Origin: Fen-1273 sp963837815
GTDB lineage: Bacteria > Bacteroidota > Ignavibacteria > UBA10030 > UBA6906
DNA length: 64,000 bases
Assembly (NCBI GenBank): GCA_963837815.1
Contig: CAWIOS010000015.1
Location: 62,001 to 126,000 of the forward strand
Direction: 5' to 3'
The notes beneath the pieces are model-generated. The model searched no databases and had not been told where the DNA came from. It worked only from the letters and a program-made list of their open reading frames with translations. This document shows positions 51,641 to 59,193 of this stretch, one piece after another. Position 1 is the stretch's first letter; each line of letters begins with the position of its first letter. The position numbers were made by a program, and so were the translations under genes.

Positions 51641-53434
51641 TTACTTCATCTTCGGAAGATCCTTTGTCAGGCGAGCCAGTATTCCGCCGCCGCCTTTTTT
51701 CGGATCGACCTTCCGCAGGGGTTCGTCGCCCCCCGTCTTGTTAAACCACACCTGCTGGCCGATTGCTAGGAGGTTGAAAACGAAGTAGTAGAGGTTCAGG
51801 CCCGAAGGGAGGCTGTTGAACATGAGCGTCATGAGCACAGGCATCATCCACACCATGGCTTTCTGGCGGGGGTCCGTTACCGTCATCTTCTGCTGCAGGA
51901 ACATCGTGACCCCCATCGCCAGGGCGAGCCCGCTGACGTCCGTTATCCCGAAGAAAGGAACCGTAAACGGAAGCCGGAGCGCGGCGTCCGGAATCGAAAG
52001 ATCCTTGATCCAGAACATGAACGCCGACTGCCTGAGGCCGATGGACGACTTGAACACCGCGTAGAGGGCAAACAGAACCGGCAGCTGCAGAAGCATGGGG
52101 AGGCACCCCGCGGCGGGATTCACGCCGTACTCTTTGTACAGGTTCATGATCTGCTGGTTCTGTTTGTTCGGGTCTTCCTTGTACTTCTCCCGAATCTCGT
52201 TCATCAGGGGCGTGAGCTTCTGCATCCGCTTCATCGATTTCATGCTCGTGCGCGTCAGCGGTTGCAGGGCGAGCTTGATGATTATCGAAAACACGATGAT
52301 CACCCACCCGTAATTCGGTATGAACCTGTGAAGAAACTGGAACAGCGGGATCATGATATACTCGGAGATCGGCCTGATGATCCAGGCGGACCCCAGGCTC
52401 ATGATCTGTTCGAGACCCCGCCTGTATCCTTTCACGATATCGAAATCAAGCGGTCCGAGATAGACGGTCACCCTGGCATGTTCCGCACCGGTCATGAGCG
52501 GCATCTTCAGTGCGAGCGCGAAATTCTTTTTCACACCGTTGTCCGCGACGGTGGTCCGCGATCCTTCGATGTATGCTCCCTGGCTCGCCCCGTGCTCGGG
52601 CATCAACGCGAGCGCAAAATACTTGTTTCTCGTTGCAACCCAGTCCATGAGACCGTTGATGTCGCGCTTCGTTGTTTCCCCGTTTTTCCCCGCGTCAACT
52701 TCCGTCAGCTCTCCCCCGGAGTACGCATAGGCAAGAGCGAAGTTTGATTCGTCAACACTGTTGTGTTCCGCATACCGCAATCCGTTCTCCCAGACGATCT
52801 GGTACTCAAAATTCGAGATCGCATTCCCCATCCTCGTGAATTCGAAATCGGTCTCAAACGCATACTTCCCGTTTGTGAATGTCATCCGCTTTGTCAGCTT
52901 TCTGCCGTCTGCAAGCGGAAGCGTGAGCTCGACGATGATGCTCTGATCCCCTGAAAGTCTGTAGGTCGTCCATGGTTTTTCGCGCGCGTCAAAATAAAGG
53001 TATTTCGTGTTGATCAGTTTCCCGTCTCCCGAGGTGAACAGGAGGCTGAGGTCCCCCCCCTTCTCGAAATCCACGAGCTGGACGGGATATCCGTCCCATG
53101 TCTTGTATGCCGAGAGCTCCCATTTCCGTATGAGCCCCCCCTTTGTTGTGATCTCCGCCGTGTAGAGATCCGTTGCAATGATGATGACCTTCTCTTCGCC
53201 CCGGGCGCGGACCGAGAAGTAGGAGCCAAGAAGATCCTCCACGCTGTGCGCAACGGTATCGCGGGGAGCGGCGGGACGTTCCACCCTGAGCGTATCCTTC
53301 GGAACCGGCGTTAATGCGCGGAGACTGTCCGCCGTTACGGGATGCGTGTGCGGAGGAGGAGGAGCCTGCACCCACATCCAGATGATGAGGACCAGCCCGA
53401 TGAGGACGAATCCGATCGTAGTTTGCTTATCCAT
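51641..53434 (-). CDS. yidC: Membrane protein insertase YidC
   Basis: 597 residues: first membrane helix (about 7-22), large periplasmic beta domain (about 60-350, Gram-negative type), and the conserved five-helix insertase core with YGWVIIVFSIIIKLALQPLT, MLLQLPVLFALYAVFKSSIGLR and the LPSGLNLYYFVFN signature, then a basic tail (VDPKKGGGGILARLTKD). It inserts inner-membrane proteins with or without SecYEG. Standard order rpmH-rnpA-yidD-yidC. Confidence 0.97.
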   Translation of the reverse strand: MDKQTTIGFVLIGLVLIIWMWVQAPPPPHTHPVTADSLRALTPVPKDTLRVERPAAPRDTVAHSVEDLLGSYFSVRARGEEKVIIIATDLYTAEITTKGGLIRKWELSAYKTWDGYPVQLVDFEKGGDLSLLFTSGDGKLINTKYLYFDAREKPWTTYRLSGDQSIIVELTLPLADGRKLTKRMTFTNGKYAFETDFEFTRMGNAISNFEYQIVWENGLRYAEHNSVDESNFALAYAYSGGELTEVDAGKNGETTKRDINGLMDWVATRNKYFALALMPEHGASQGAYIEGSRTTVADNGVKKNFALALKMPLMTGAEHARVTVYLGPLDFDIVKGYRRGLEQIMSLGSAWIIRPISEYIMIPLFQFLHRFIPNYGWVIIVFSIIIKLALQPLTRTSMKSMKRMQKLTPLMNEIREKYKEDPNKQNQQIMNLYKEYGVNPAAGCLPMLLQLPVLFALYAVFKSSIGLRQSAFMFWIKDLSIPDAALRLPFTVPFFGITDVSGLALAMGVTMFLQQKMTVTDPRQKAMVWMMPVLMTLMFNSLPSGLNLYYFVFNLLAIGQQVWFNKTGGDEPLRKVDPKKGGGGILARLTKDLPKMK

Positions 53435-53466
53435 AACGCGTCAATTCACATGGGGATGAAATTCTC

Positions 53467-53676
53467 TCAGGCGGGATCGAACCCGCCGGGATGAAACGGA
53501 TGACAGCGGGCGATGCGCTTCAGGGCGCGCCACAGCCCGCGCCCCGCACCGTACTTGGACACCGCGTCCATTGCATACTGGGAACATGACGGGGAAAACC
53601 TGCATGTGTTCGGGGGGAGAAGAGGGGAGACAAGCATCTGGTACGCCCGGAGAACGAAAAGCATGCCCTGTTTCAT
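53467..53676 (-). CDS. yidD: Membrane protein insertion efficiency factor YidD
   Basis: 69 residues with the full family signature: LRAYQMLVSPLLPPNTCRFSPSCSQYAMDAV and CHPFHPGGFDP. It is a small membrane-associated helper of YidC. Its ATG overlaps the rnpA stop by four bases. Confidence 0.95.
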   Translation of the reverse strand: MKQGMLFVLRAYQMLVSPLLPPNTCRFSPSCSQYAMDAVSKYGAGRGLWRALKRIARCHPFHPGGFDPA

Positions 53677-54062
53677 ACTCGCTTCCTTCCGGCCGAGGCG
53701 CAGACCTTCCTGCAGAGTGAATTCATGTCCAGACTGACTCGGTCAAATCTGAATGGCGTCCCCGGTGTCTCCTTCCCTCCGCTGTACACGAAAAGGACGT
53801 TGAGGGAATCTCCGGCTATCTCCGCAGCGCCCGTCAGGGTGTTCCTCTCCCTGTCATAGGCTGCGCGCATGAGCCTCTTTGCCCTGTTTCTTCTCACGGC
53901 ATTGTATCTCCTGGAAGAGACGGAAAAGCCGGCACGCACCCGCGTCCCGGCTCCTGTCTCCCACCGGAAGAAACATCGCACCACTTCGCCATCGAATTTC
54001 CTCCCTGACCTGTATAGTACATGGAAGGAATCCCGACCCCGGAGCGTTTCCCCTTTCCTCAC
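53673..54062 (-). CDS. rnpA: Ribonuclease P protein component
   Basis: 129 residues with FSVSSRRYNAVRRNRAKRLMRAAY, the RNR-containing RNA-binding motif of the family. It binds RNase P RNA to mature tRNA 5' ends. It starts with GTG directly after the rpmH stop (TAG-GTG), so no other start is possible. Confidence 0.93.
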   Translation of the reverse strand: MRKGETLRGRDSFHVLYRSGRKFDGEVVRCFFRWETGAGTRVRAGFSVSSRRYNAVRRNRAKRLMRAAYDRERNTLTGAAEIAGDSLNVLFVYSGGKETPGTPFRFDRVSLDMNSLCRKVCASAGRKRV

Positions 54063-54209
54063 CTACCGTTCGTCGCTTACGGTAAGTTTCTTCCTGCCGC
54101 GTGCCCGCCGGCGGGCGAGGACTTTCCGCCCGTTCTTTGTTGCCATGCGGGCGCGGAATCCGTGCGTATTCTTCCGCTTCCTGTTGTGTGGCTGAAATGT
54201 AATGCTCAT
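54063..54209 (-). CDS. rpmH: 50S ribosomal protein L34
   Basis: 48 residues, very basic, opening MSITFQPHNRKRKNTHGF and continuing RARMATKNGRKVLARRRARGRKKL, which is L34. GGGAG lies about seven bases before the ATG. The last codons (TVSDER) are followed by TAG and at once by the rnpA GTG. Confidence 0.96.
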   Translation of the reverse strand: MSITFQPHNRKRKNTHGFRARMATKNGRKVLARRRARGRKKLTVSDER

Positions 54210-54369
54210 CCCAGACTCCCGCCCGTTGTGTCAGACTCCCGGCGACCATTGGACCTGCGTACAGCCGGGTATATCACGCGAAGGGTTACAAGGTATAAAA
54301 ATTATGCCATAGACACAAGGAAACACGGGGGAAAAAGAAATATTGATCTTGCGTCGGGTTCCCCATTGT

Positions 54370-54397
54370 AGTATAATCAAAGAGTGAAACGTCGCAA
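54370..54397 (-). promoter_or_regulatory. Candidate rpmH-operon promoter
   Basis: TTGCGA (54392-54397) and TATACT (54370-54375) on the minus strand are 16 bases apart, giving a leader of about 155 bases to rpmH. Other weak -10-like sequences lie nearer the gene. Confidence 0.45.
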
Positions 54398-54565
54398 TCT
54401 CCGGGTGCACAACTTGTTGACAAGTTTCGGCTCAGTTTTAGCCCCACCGCGGTCAACTGCTCTCTGCTTCCCGATCTGATTCCGGATGTTGATAACCCAC
54501 AGAACCAACAGAAAATGAGCCGATTTTGAACTGGTTTTGTTTTCCACAAAGCTGTTGATAAGTTA

Positions 54566-54616
54566 TTGATAGTTTTGTTCTCGCGTGTGACCGGGCTTGC
54601 TGTTGATAGTTTTGTT
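54566..54616 (+). repeat. 14-bp direct repeat upstream of dnaA
   Basis: TTGATAGTTTTGTT occurs at 54566-54579 and again at 54603-54616, starts 37 bases apart. The second copy is preceded by TG, completing another DnaA-box-like TGTTGATA. Confidence 0.7.
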
Positions 54617-54665
54617 AATAACCTCGCCCACGGTGTGCATAACCTTCTAATCTATTGGACGACAA

Positions 54666-56138
54666 ATGGATTCCAGTCCTCAGCTCGTTGTCAACCCGTC
54701 CGACGAGGATCAGGCGCGTGCTGTCTGGAACGCATGCCTGGACCATATCAGGGAGAGTGTAAATACACAGAGTTTCAAGACCTGGTTCGAACCGATGATC
54801 CCGATTCACCTGCGGGGGGGCAAACTGACCGTTCAGGTGCCGAGCCAGTTCTTTTATGACTGGCTTGAAGAACATTACTATGCGGTCATCAGCCAGACGA
54901 TCGAGACTGTTCTCGGAAAAGATGCGCATCTGGAGTATTCAGTCCGGACGGATGAGCCCCAGATAGATCTTGATTATCAGATCACACCGCCGCCGGCTCA
55001 GCGTCAGGAGCGGAGAACGTTTCCACCACAGCCGACATCCTTCACCGTTCCTCCACCTCCGCCGTTCGTTACAGGGAGAAACGAGGGGACACCGGGGTCT
55101 TTTCAGACGTTCCTCAATTCCCGCTATACATTCGAGAATTTCATAAAGGGGGACAGTAACCAGCTAGCGCGCGCCGCCGCATCCGCCGTAGCAAACAACC
55201 CCGGAGGCACATCATTCAACCCGCTCGTCATCTACGGGACCACGGGACTTGGAAAAACCCACCTTATCCAGGCAATCGGAAACCATGCCATTGCCCACGG
55301 AAAAGCAAAGAGAGTTATCTACGTTTCGAGCGAGAGATTCACCGTCGAGTTCGTCGAAGCAATACAACGTGATACCACAAACGAGTTTGCGGGGTTTTAC
55401 AGAAGCATGGACATTCTGATCGTCGACGATATACAGTTTTTCGCTGGAAAGGAACGAACGCAGGACCATTTTTTCCATACATTCAACGAGTTACACCAGA
55501 TCGGAAAACAGATCGTCCTTTCGTCTGACAGGCCGCCGAAGGAATTGAAGGGGCTGGATGACCGGCTCCTCTCTAGGTTCCAATGGGGATTGACGTCCGA
55601 TATCCAGCCTCCGGATCTCGAAACCCGGATCGCCATCCTTCTCAAAAAGAGTGAGAACGAGCGGATTACTCTCCCCCAGGACGTCGTTGAATGTATTGCA
55701 TCCAACGTGACATCGAACATCCGGGAACTGGAAGGATGCCTGATCAGCCTCATGGCGAAGGCCTCACTGGAAGGGCGGGAAATTACCGTCGACCTGGCCC
55801 GGGAAGTTCTCAAGGTTGTCGTCGGAGATGTCAAATCCCCGCTCACGATCGAGACCATCCAGCGGACTGTGTGCGATTACTTCAGCATCCCCGAGGATCT
55901 CATACGGGCCAAGACACGGAAGCAGGAAATCGTGAATGCCCGCCAGGTTGCCATGTACCTGGCAAAAGAGCTTACAAACTGCTCCCTGAAAACGATAGGC
56001 CTTCACTTCGGGGGAAGGGATCATAGTACTGTGATTCACGCATATCAGTCAGTCGAGGATCAGATGCGCATAGACCAGAAATATCAGGCCAACGTTCAGC
56101 AGATAAGACGGCGCCTTCAGATGCTCGGACATGTGTAA
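54666..56138 (+). CDS. dnaA: Chromosomal replication initiator DnaA
   Basis: 490 residues: domain I (about 15-95), a Pro-rich linker (PPPAQRQERRTFPPQPTSFTV region, about 108-135), AAA+ domain III opening FENFIKGDSNQLARAAA with Walker A GTTGLGKT (191-198) and LIVDDIQFFAGKERTQ, and DNA-binding domain IV with GGRDHSTVIHA. It binds the boxes on either side of its gene and opens the origin. No Shine-Dalgarno sequence precedes the ATG beyond GGAC. Confidence 0.98.
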   Translation: MDSSPQLVVNPSDEDQARAVWNACLDHIRESVNTQSFKTWFEPMIPIHLRGGKLTVQVPSQFFYDWLEEHYYAVISQTIETVLGKDAHLEYSVRTDEPQIDLDYQITPPPAQRQERRTFPPQPTSFTVPPPPPFVTGRNEGTPGSFQTFLNSRYTFENFIKGDSNQLARAAASAVANNPGGTSFNPLVIYGTTGLGKTHLIQAIGNHAIAHGKAKRVIYVSSERFTVEFVEAIQRDTTNEFAGFYRSMDILIVDDIQFFAGKERTQDHFFHTFNELHQIGKQIVLSSDRPPKELKGLDDRLLSRFQWGLTSDIQPPDLETRIAILLKKSENERITLPQDVVECIASNVTSNIRELEGCLISLMAKASLEGREITVDLAREVLKVVVGDVKSPLTIETIQRTVCDYFSIPEDLIRAKTRKQEIVNARQVAMYLAKELTNCSLKTIGLHFGGRDHSTVIHAYQSVEDQMRIDQKYQANVQQIRRRLQMLGHV

Positions 56139-56526
56139 TCACCCCCACCGTACCCTGTCCCGTGCACAATAATGTGAAGAGCATGTTATCCGGCGTGCAA
56201 TCGCTGTGCATACTTCATTCATGATTTCGCGGTGTACTCTGCACACCGCACGTTGTGCATGGAACGTTCCTCTGTGCACATGCTGCCGGTTCAAGTCCTT
56301 TCTCACCAGGTTCCGCATATACGTGTAACACTCACAGCTTCATTTCTCCGTCACAGAGTTCTCAACATGTACACACCCCTTATAATAAGTATTACTTATA
56401 TATATACGTACGTAAGAAGAAATACGGTGGCGCTATCCAATCTTGTTTTTCCGTGGCTTTTTGCGTAAATTATGAGGGTTTTCCTTCTCATGGAAATGTT
56501 CATCCAGCCCACCTCAGGAGAATGCA
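56139..56526. other. Downstream half of the replication origin (dnaA-dnaN gap)
   Basis: A 388-base gap with DnaA-box-like sites TGTGCATAC (56205-56213), TGTGCATGG (56254-56262) and TGTGCACA (56273-56280), plus looser GTGCA copies near 56162 and 56195. About 100 bases further on is a very AT-rich stretch, 56380-56406 (25 of 27 bases A or T), the likely unwinding element, overlapping the small inverted repeat CTTAT-A-ATAAG (56379-56389). A box cluster next to an AT-rich stretch between dnaA and dnaN is the classical oriC layout. Confidence 0.78.
56443..56471 (+). promoter_or_regulatory. Candidate dnaN promoter
   Basis: TTGTTT (56443-56448) and TAAATT (56466-56471) are 17 bases apart, about 50 bases before the dnaN ATG. 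The -35 is poor, so this is tentative. Confidence 0.33.
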
Positions 56527-57639
56527 ATGAAATTCACCGCCAACAGCATTGAACTCCAACGTACGCTGAATAAGGTCGGTGGTGTAGTTCCCGCAAAATC
56601 CACGATGCCCATTCTTGAGAATATTCTGTGTGAGTTAACGGGAAATATGCTGACGCTGACGGCGACAGATCTCGCAATTTCATTGACGGTATCCCTTCAA
56701 GTACGCGGCTCAGAAGACGGCAGAATTGCCATTCCCGCGAAAAGGCTCATGGATACGATGAAATCGCTCCCGGATACGAGCACAACGTTTTCCATCGACA
56801 TCGCTGCAAGCAAAATCAAAATAACGACAGAAAACGGGGAGTACGGACTGACGGGCGAAACGGCAAAAGACTTTCCGCCCGTACCGCCTTTCAAGGGAAC
56901 GTCCGAGTTTACCATCGAAAGCAATATGCTCCGCGGACTCATACACAGGACGACGTTCGCCGTAAGCACGGATGAATTGCGGCCCGCCATGATGGGAGTG
57001 CTCTTTCAGGCAAAGGATACAGATCTGCGCGCCGTATCAACCGACGGGCACAGGCTGGTTCGGCTGACGTACAGGCAACAGAAGCCGCTCACGATGAAAA
57101 AGGACATCGTCATTCCTGCCAAGGCACTCCTCATCCTCGGCAAATCCATCGACGAAGGGGATACGGCCATAAGCGTAAGCGATACACACGTAAAGTTCAC
57201 GTTCGGTCCGTCTTTCCTTGTCTCCCGCCTCATCGATGAAACGTATCCGACGTATGAGGCGGTGATCCCGGCGGAAAACGACAAGCAGATGACGGTCAAG
57301 CGGGATGAGATGATTTCTTCGATCCGGCGCGTTGCGCTCTACGCCAGCGCGACGACGCACCAGATCCGTTTTGACATTGCGAAGTCCGCGCTCCAGATAA
57401 CCGCCCAGGACATCGATTTCGGTGGCGAGGCCAGAGAGACGATCCCGTGCACGTTCACGTCGGACGCGCTGGAGATAGGATTCAATTCGGCCTATTTGAT
57501 CGACATCCTTTCGCATCTTGAAAGCGAACAGGTGGCGTTCCGCTTCAGCACACCGACGCGGGCCGGCATCGTTGCACCGGTGGGAAGTGACAGTGATTCC
57601 GTCCTCATGCTTGTGATGCCGGTGCGGTTGAACACGTAA
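56527..57639 (+). CDS. dnaN: DNA polymerase III sliding clamp (beta subunit)
   Basis: 370 residues, normal length, with the three-domain clamp pattern: ELQRTLNKVGGVVPAKSTMPILENILCEL at the start, EYGLTGETAKDFPPVP, DELRPAMMGVLFQ, TDGHRLVRLTY and a C-terminal VLMLVMPVRL ending the last strand. It holds polymerase on DNA. AGGAG lies about seven bases before the ATG. A perfect hairpin follows the gene. Confidence 0.97.
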   Translation: MKFTANSIELQRTLNKVGGVVPAKSTMPILENILCELTGNMLTLTATDLAISLTVSLQVRGSEDGRIAIPAKRLMDTMKSLPDTSTTFSIDIAASKIKITTENGEYGLTGETAKDFPPVPPFKGTSEFTIESNMLRGLIHRTTFAVSTDELRPAMMGVLFQAKDTDLRAVSTDGHRLVRLTYRQQKPLTMKKDIVIPAKALLILGKSIDEGDTAISVSDTHVKFTFGPSFLVSRLIDETYPTYEAVIPAENDKQMTVKRDEMISSIRRVALYASATTHQIRFDIAKSALQITAQDIDFGGEARETIPCTFTSDALEIGFNSAYLIDILSHLESEQVAFRFSTPTRAGIVAPVGSDSDSVLMLVMPVRLNT

Positions 57640-57665
57640 CGGGTGTTGTCACATGTTGCCCCGAC

Positions 57666-57690
57666 GCGGTCCCGCCTCAGGCGGGACCGC
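57666..57690. repeat. Perfect 12-1-12 palindrome between dnaN and recF
   Basis: GCGGTCCCGCCT (57666-57677) and AGGCGGGACCGC (57679-57690) form a perfect inverted repeat around one base. In RNA it would be a very stable stem with a small loop, but no U tract follows. It may be an attenuator or a dispersed palindromic repeat. Confidence 0.6.
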
Positions 57691-57715
57691 TGTATTGACG
57701 GGCACGCCATAGACT

Positions 57716-58849
57716 ATGATCCTTTCCAGAATCAGGCTCGGTAACTTCCGGAATCACGCTGCAACGTCGATCGAGTTTGGCGACGGCATCAATGCCTTTC
57801 TCGGCAACAACGGTCAGGGAAAGACAAACATCCTGGAAGCGGTCTCATATCTCAGCCTCACAAAGAGCTTCTATGCCTCCGGGGACGCCGAAGCGATTGA
57901 GATGGGCGCCGTGGGATTTGACGTTGAAGGGGTTCTGGTTTCAGACGCGGGTGTGCAGCACCAGGTCAGTGTGACATGCACGCGGCTGCCGCAGGCGAAG
58001 CGGTTTCTTATCAACGGAACGCCGCCGGAACGGCTTGCCGCCGTGATCGGACGTTTCCCCGTTGTCGTCCTCTCTCCGGAGAACGGTCCCATAACGTTCG
58101 GTGGTCCGGGGGAGCGAAGAAAATTCATAGACCTAACCCTGTCGCAAATCAGCGGCCCGTATCTCGAGGACATCCTTGAATACCGGAAGGCGCTCAGGCA
58201 GCGAAACAGAGTCCTCGCCGACAACCGCGCAAAAGGTGCTCTGCCGCCCGGACTGATCGAGCCGTGGACGGAAAGTCTGGTGGCCTACGGGAGCAGAATA
58301 GCACACCGCCGTGCGATGTTCGCCTCCGAGCTGCGCAGCCACATCGTCAGCGCATACCGGACGATTATGCCCGAGGCAGAAACTCCGGACATTGCTTACG
58401 TCTGCGGGTTTGCGGCGGGGGAAGGCGCCGACGTACGGGCATATGCGGCGGGACTGTCCGCCGATCTTGAGGCGAGAAGCGGTGAGGAGCGCCGGCGCGG
58501 CCTGACGCTCGCGGGTCCCCACCGGGACGATCTGCTTCTGACGATCAACGGGATGGACGTGCAGCGGTTTGCTTCCCAGGGACAGCACAAAACCCTTCTC
58601 GTGGCCATGAAGATCGCGGAATATTCGTACATGCGGGAGCGGCACAATGAAACGCCGATGTTCCTCCTCGACGACGTGTTCAGCGAGCTTGATGCGGGGC
58701 GCGTCCACCGGATACTCTCCTTCGCCGGGAGACTCGGACAGGTGATGATCACGACGACGGAAGGGACGGTGTTCGGCTCCTCGATCGCGTGGGGTAAACA
58801 GAACAGGAGATTTATCGTTGAACGCGGCACGTGCAGGCAGGAGACGTAA
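57716..58849 (+). CDS. recF: DNA replication and repair protein RecF
   Basis: SMC-like ATPase that loads RecA at gaps. 377 residues with IRLGNFRNH, Walker A GNNGQGKT (30-37), the signature region FGGPGERRKFIDLTLSQI and Walker B MFLLDDVFSELD. No clear ribosome site precedes the ATG. Its end overlaps the next gene by 32 bases. Confidence 0.97.
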   Translation: MILSRIRLGNFRNHAATSIEFGDGINAFLGNNGQGKTNILEAVSYLSLTKSFYASGDAEAIEMGAVGFDVEGVLVSDAGVQHQVSVTCTRLPQAKRFLINGTPPERLAAVIGRFPVVVLSPENGPITFGGPGERRKFIDLTLSQISGPYLEDILEYRKALRQRNRVLADNRAKGALPPGLIEPWTESLVAYGSRIAHRRAMFASELRSHIVSAYRTIMPEAETPDIAYVCGFAAGEGADVRAYAAGLSADLEARSGEERRRGLTLAGPHRDDLLLTINGMDVQRFASQGQHKTLLVAMKIAEYSYMRERHNETPMFLLDDVFSELDAGRVHRILSFAGRLGQVMITTTEGTVFGSSIAWGKQNRRFIVERGTCRQET

Positions 58850-59150
58850 GGCGTTCTCCGGAGCGCACGGCAGGCCCGTGCCGATCCGGGACGCGATGCT
58901 AGGTCTTGTGCAGGATCTCGGCATTGGGCCGAAAATGGCACAGTATGATGTCATTGCCGCCTGGCCGGAAGTCGTGGGACCCCAGATCGCCCGCGTCACG
59001 GATCCGGAGAGGATGGAAAACGGCATCCTGTATGTTGCCGTGAAGACAGCGCCCTGGCGCGCTGAACTTGCGATGAAGCGGTTGGACCTCATTGAAAAAC
59101 TGAACACACGCATCGGAACGCGGGTTCTGAACGACATCAGGTTCAGATAA
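58818..59150 (+). CDS. DUF721/DciA-family protein, probable replicative-helicase operator
   Basis: 110 residues from a TTG that has AGGAGA about seven bases upstream, which decides this start; it overlaps recF by 32 bases. The DUF721 core reads AMLGLVQDLGIG...IAAWPEVVGPQIARVTDPERMENGILYVAVKTAPWRAELAMKRLDLIEKLN. DciA proteins help load DnaB helicase in bacteria lacking DnaC/DnaI, and the recF-dciA-gyrB position is typical. Residue-level detail is weak, so the role rests on family and position. Confidence 0.85.
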   Translation: MNAARAGRRRKAFSGAHGRPVPIRDAMLGLVQDLGIGPKMAQYDVIAAWPEVVGPQIARVTDPERMENGILYVAVKTAPWRAELAMKRLDLIEKLNTRIGTRVLNDIRFR

Positions 59151-59193
59151 CTCCTGCGCGCCGGACGATCATGTGCCATCATCACGGGTCTGT

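Larger units (their letters stand above)
54210..54665. other. Upstream half of the replication origin (rpmH-dnaA gap)
   Basis: A 456-base AT-richer gap between divergent genes. DnaA-box-like nonamers: TTTTCCACA at 54540-54548, TGTGCATAA (inverse of TTATGCACA) at 54634-54642, and one-mismatch TGTTGATAA at 54487-54495 and 54553-54561. A direct repeat TTGATAGTTTTGTT lies at 54566-54579 and 54603-54616. An inverted repeat AACTTG-TTGA-CAAGTT is at 54411-54426. The gap must also contain the dnaA promoter, which I cannot place with confidence. Confidence 0.75.

Noticed and set aside
53854..54249. 131-codon minus-strand frame over rpmH/rnpA
   Set aside because: It is the wrong frame across rpmH; the L34 and RNase P frames are unmistakable.
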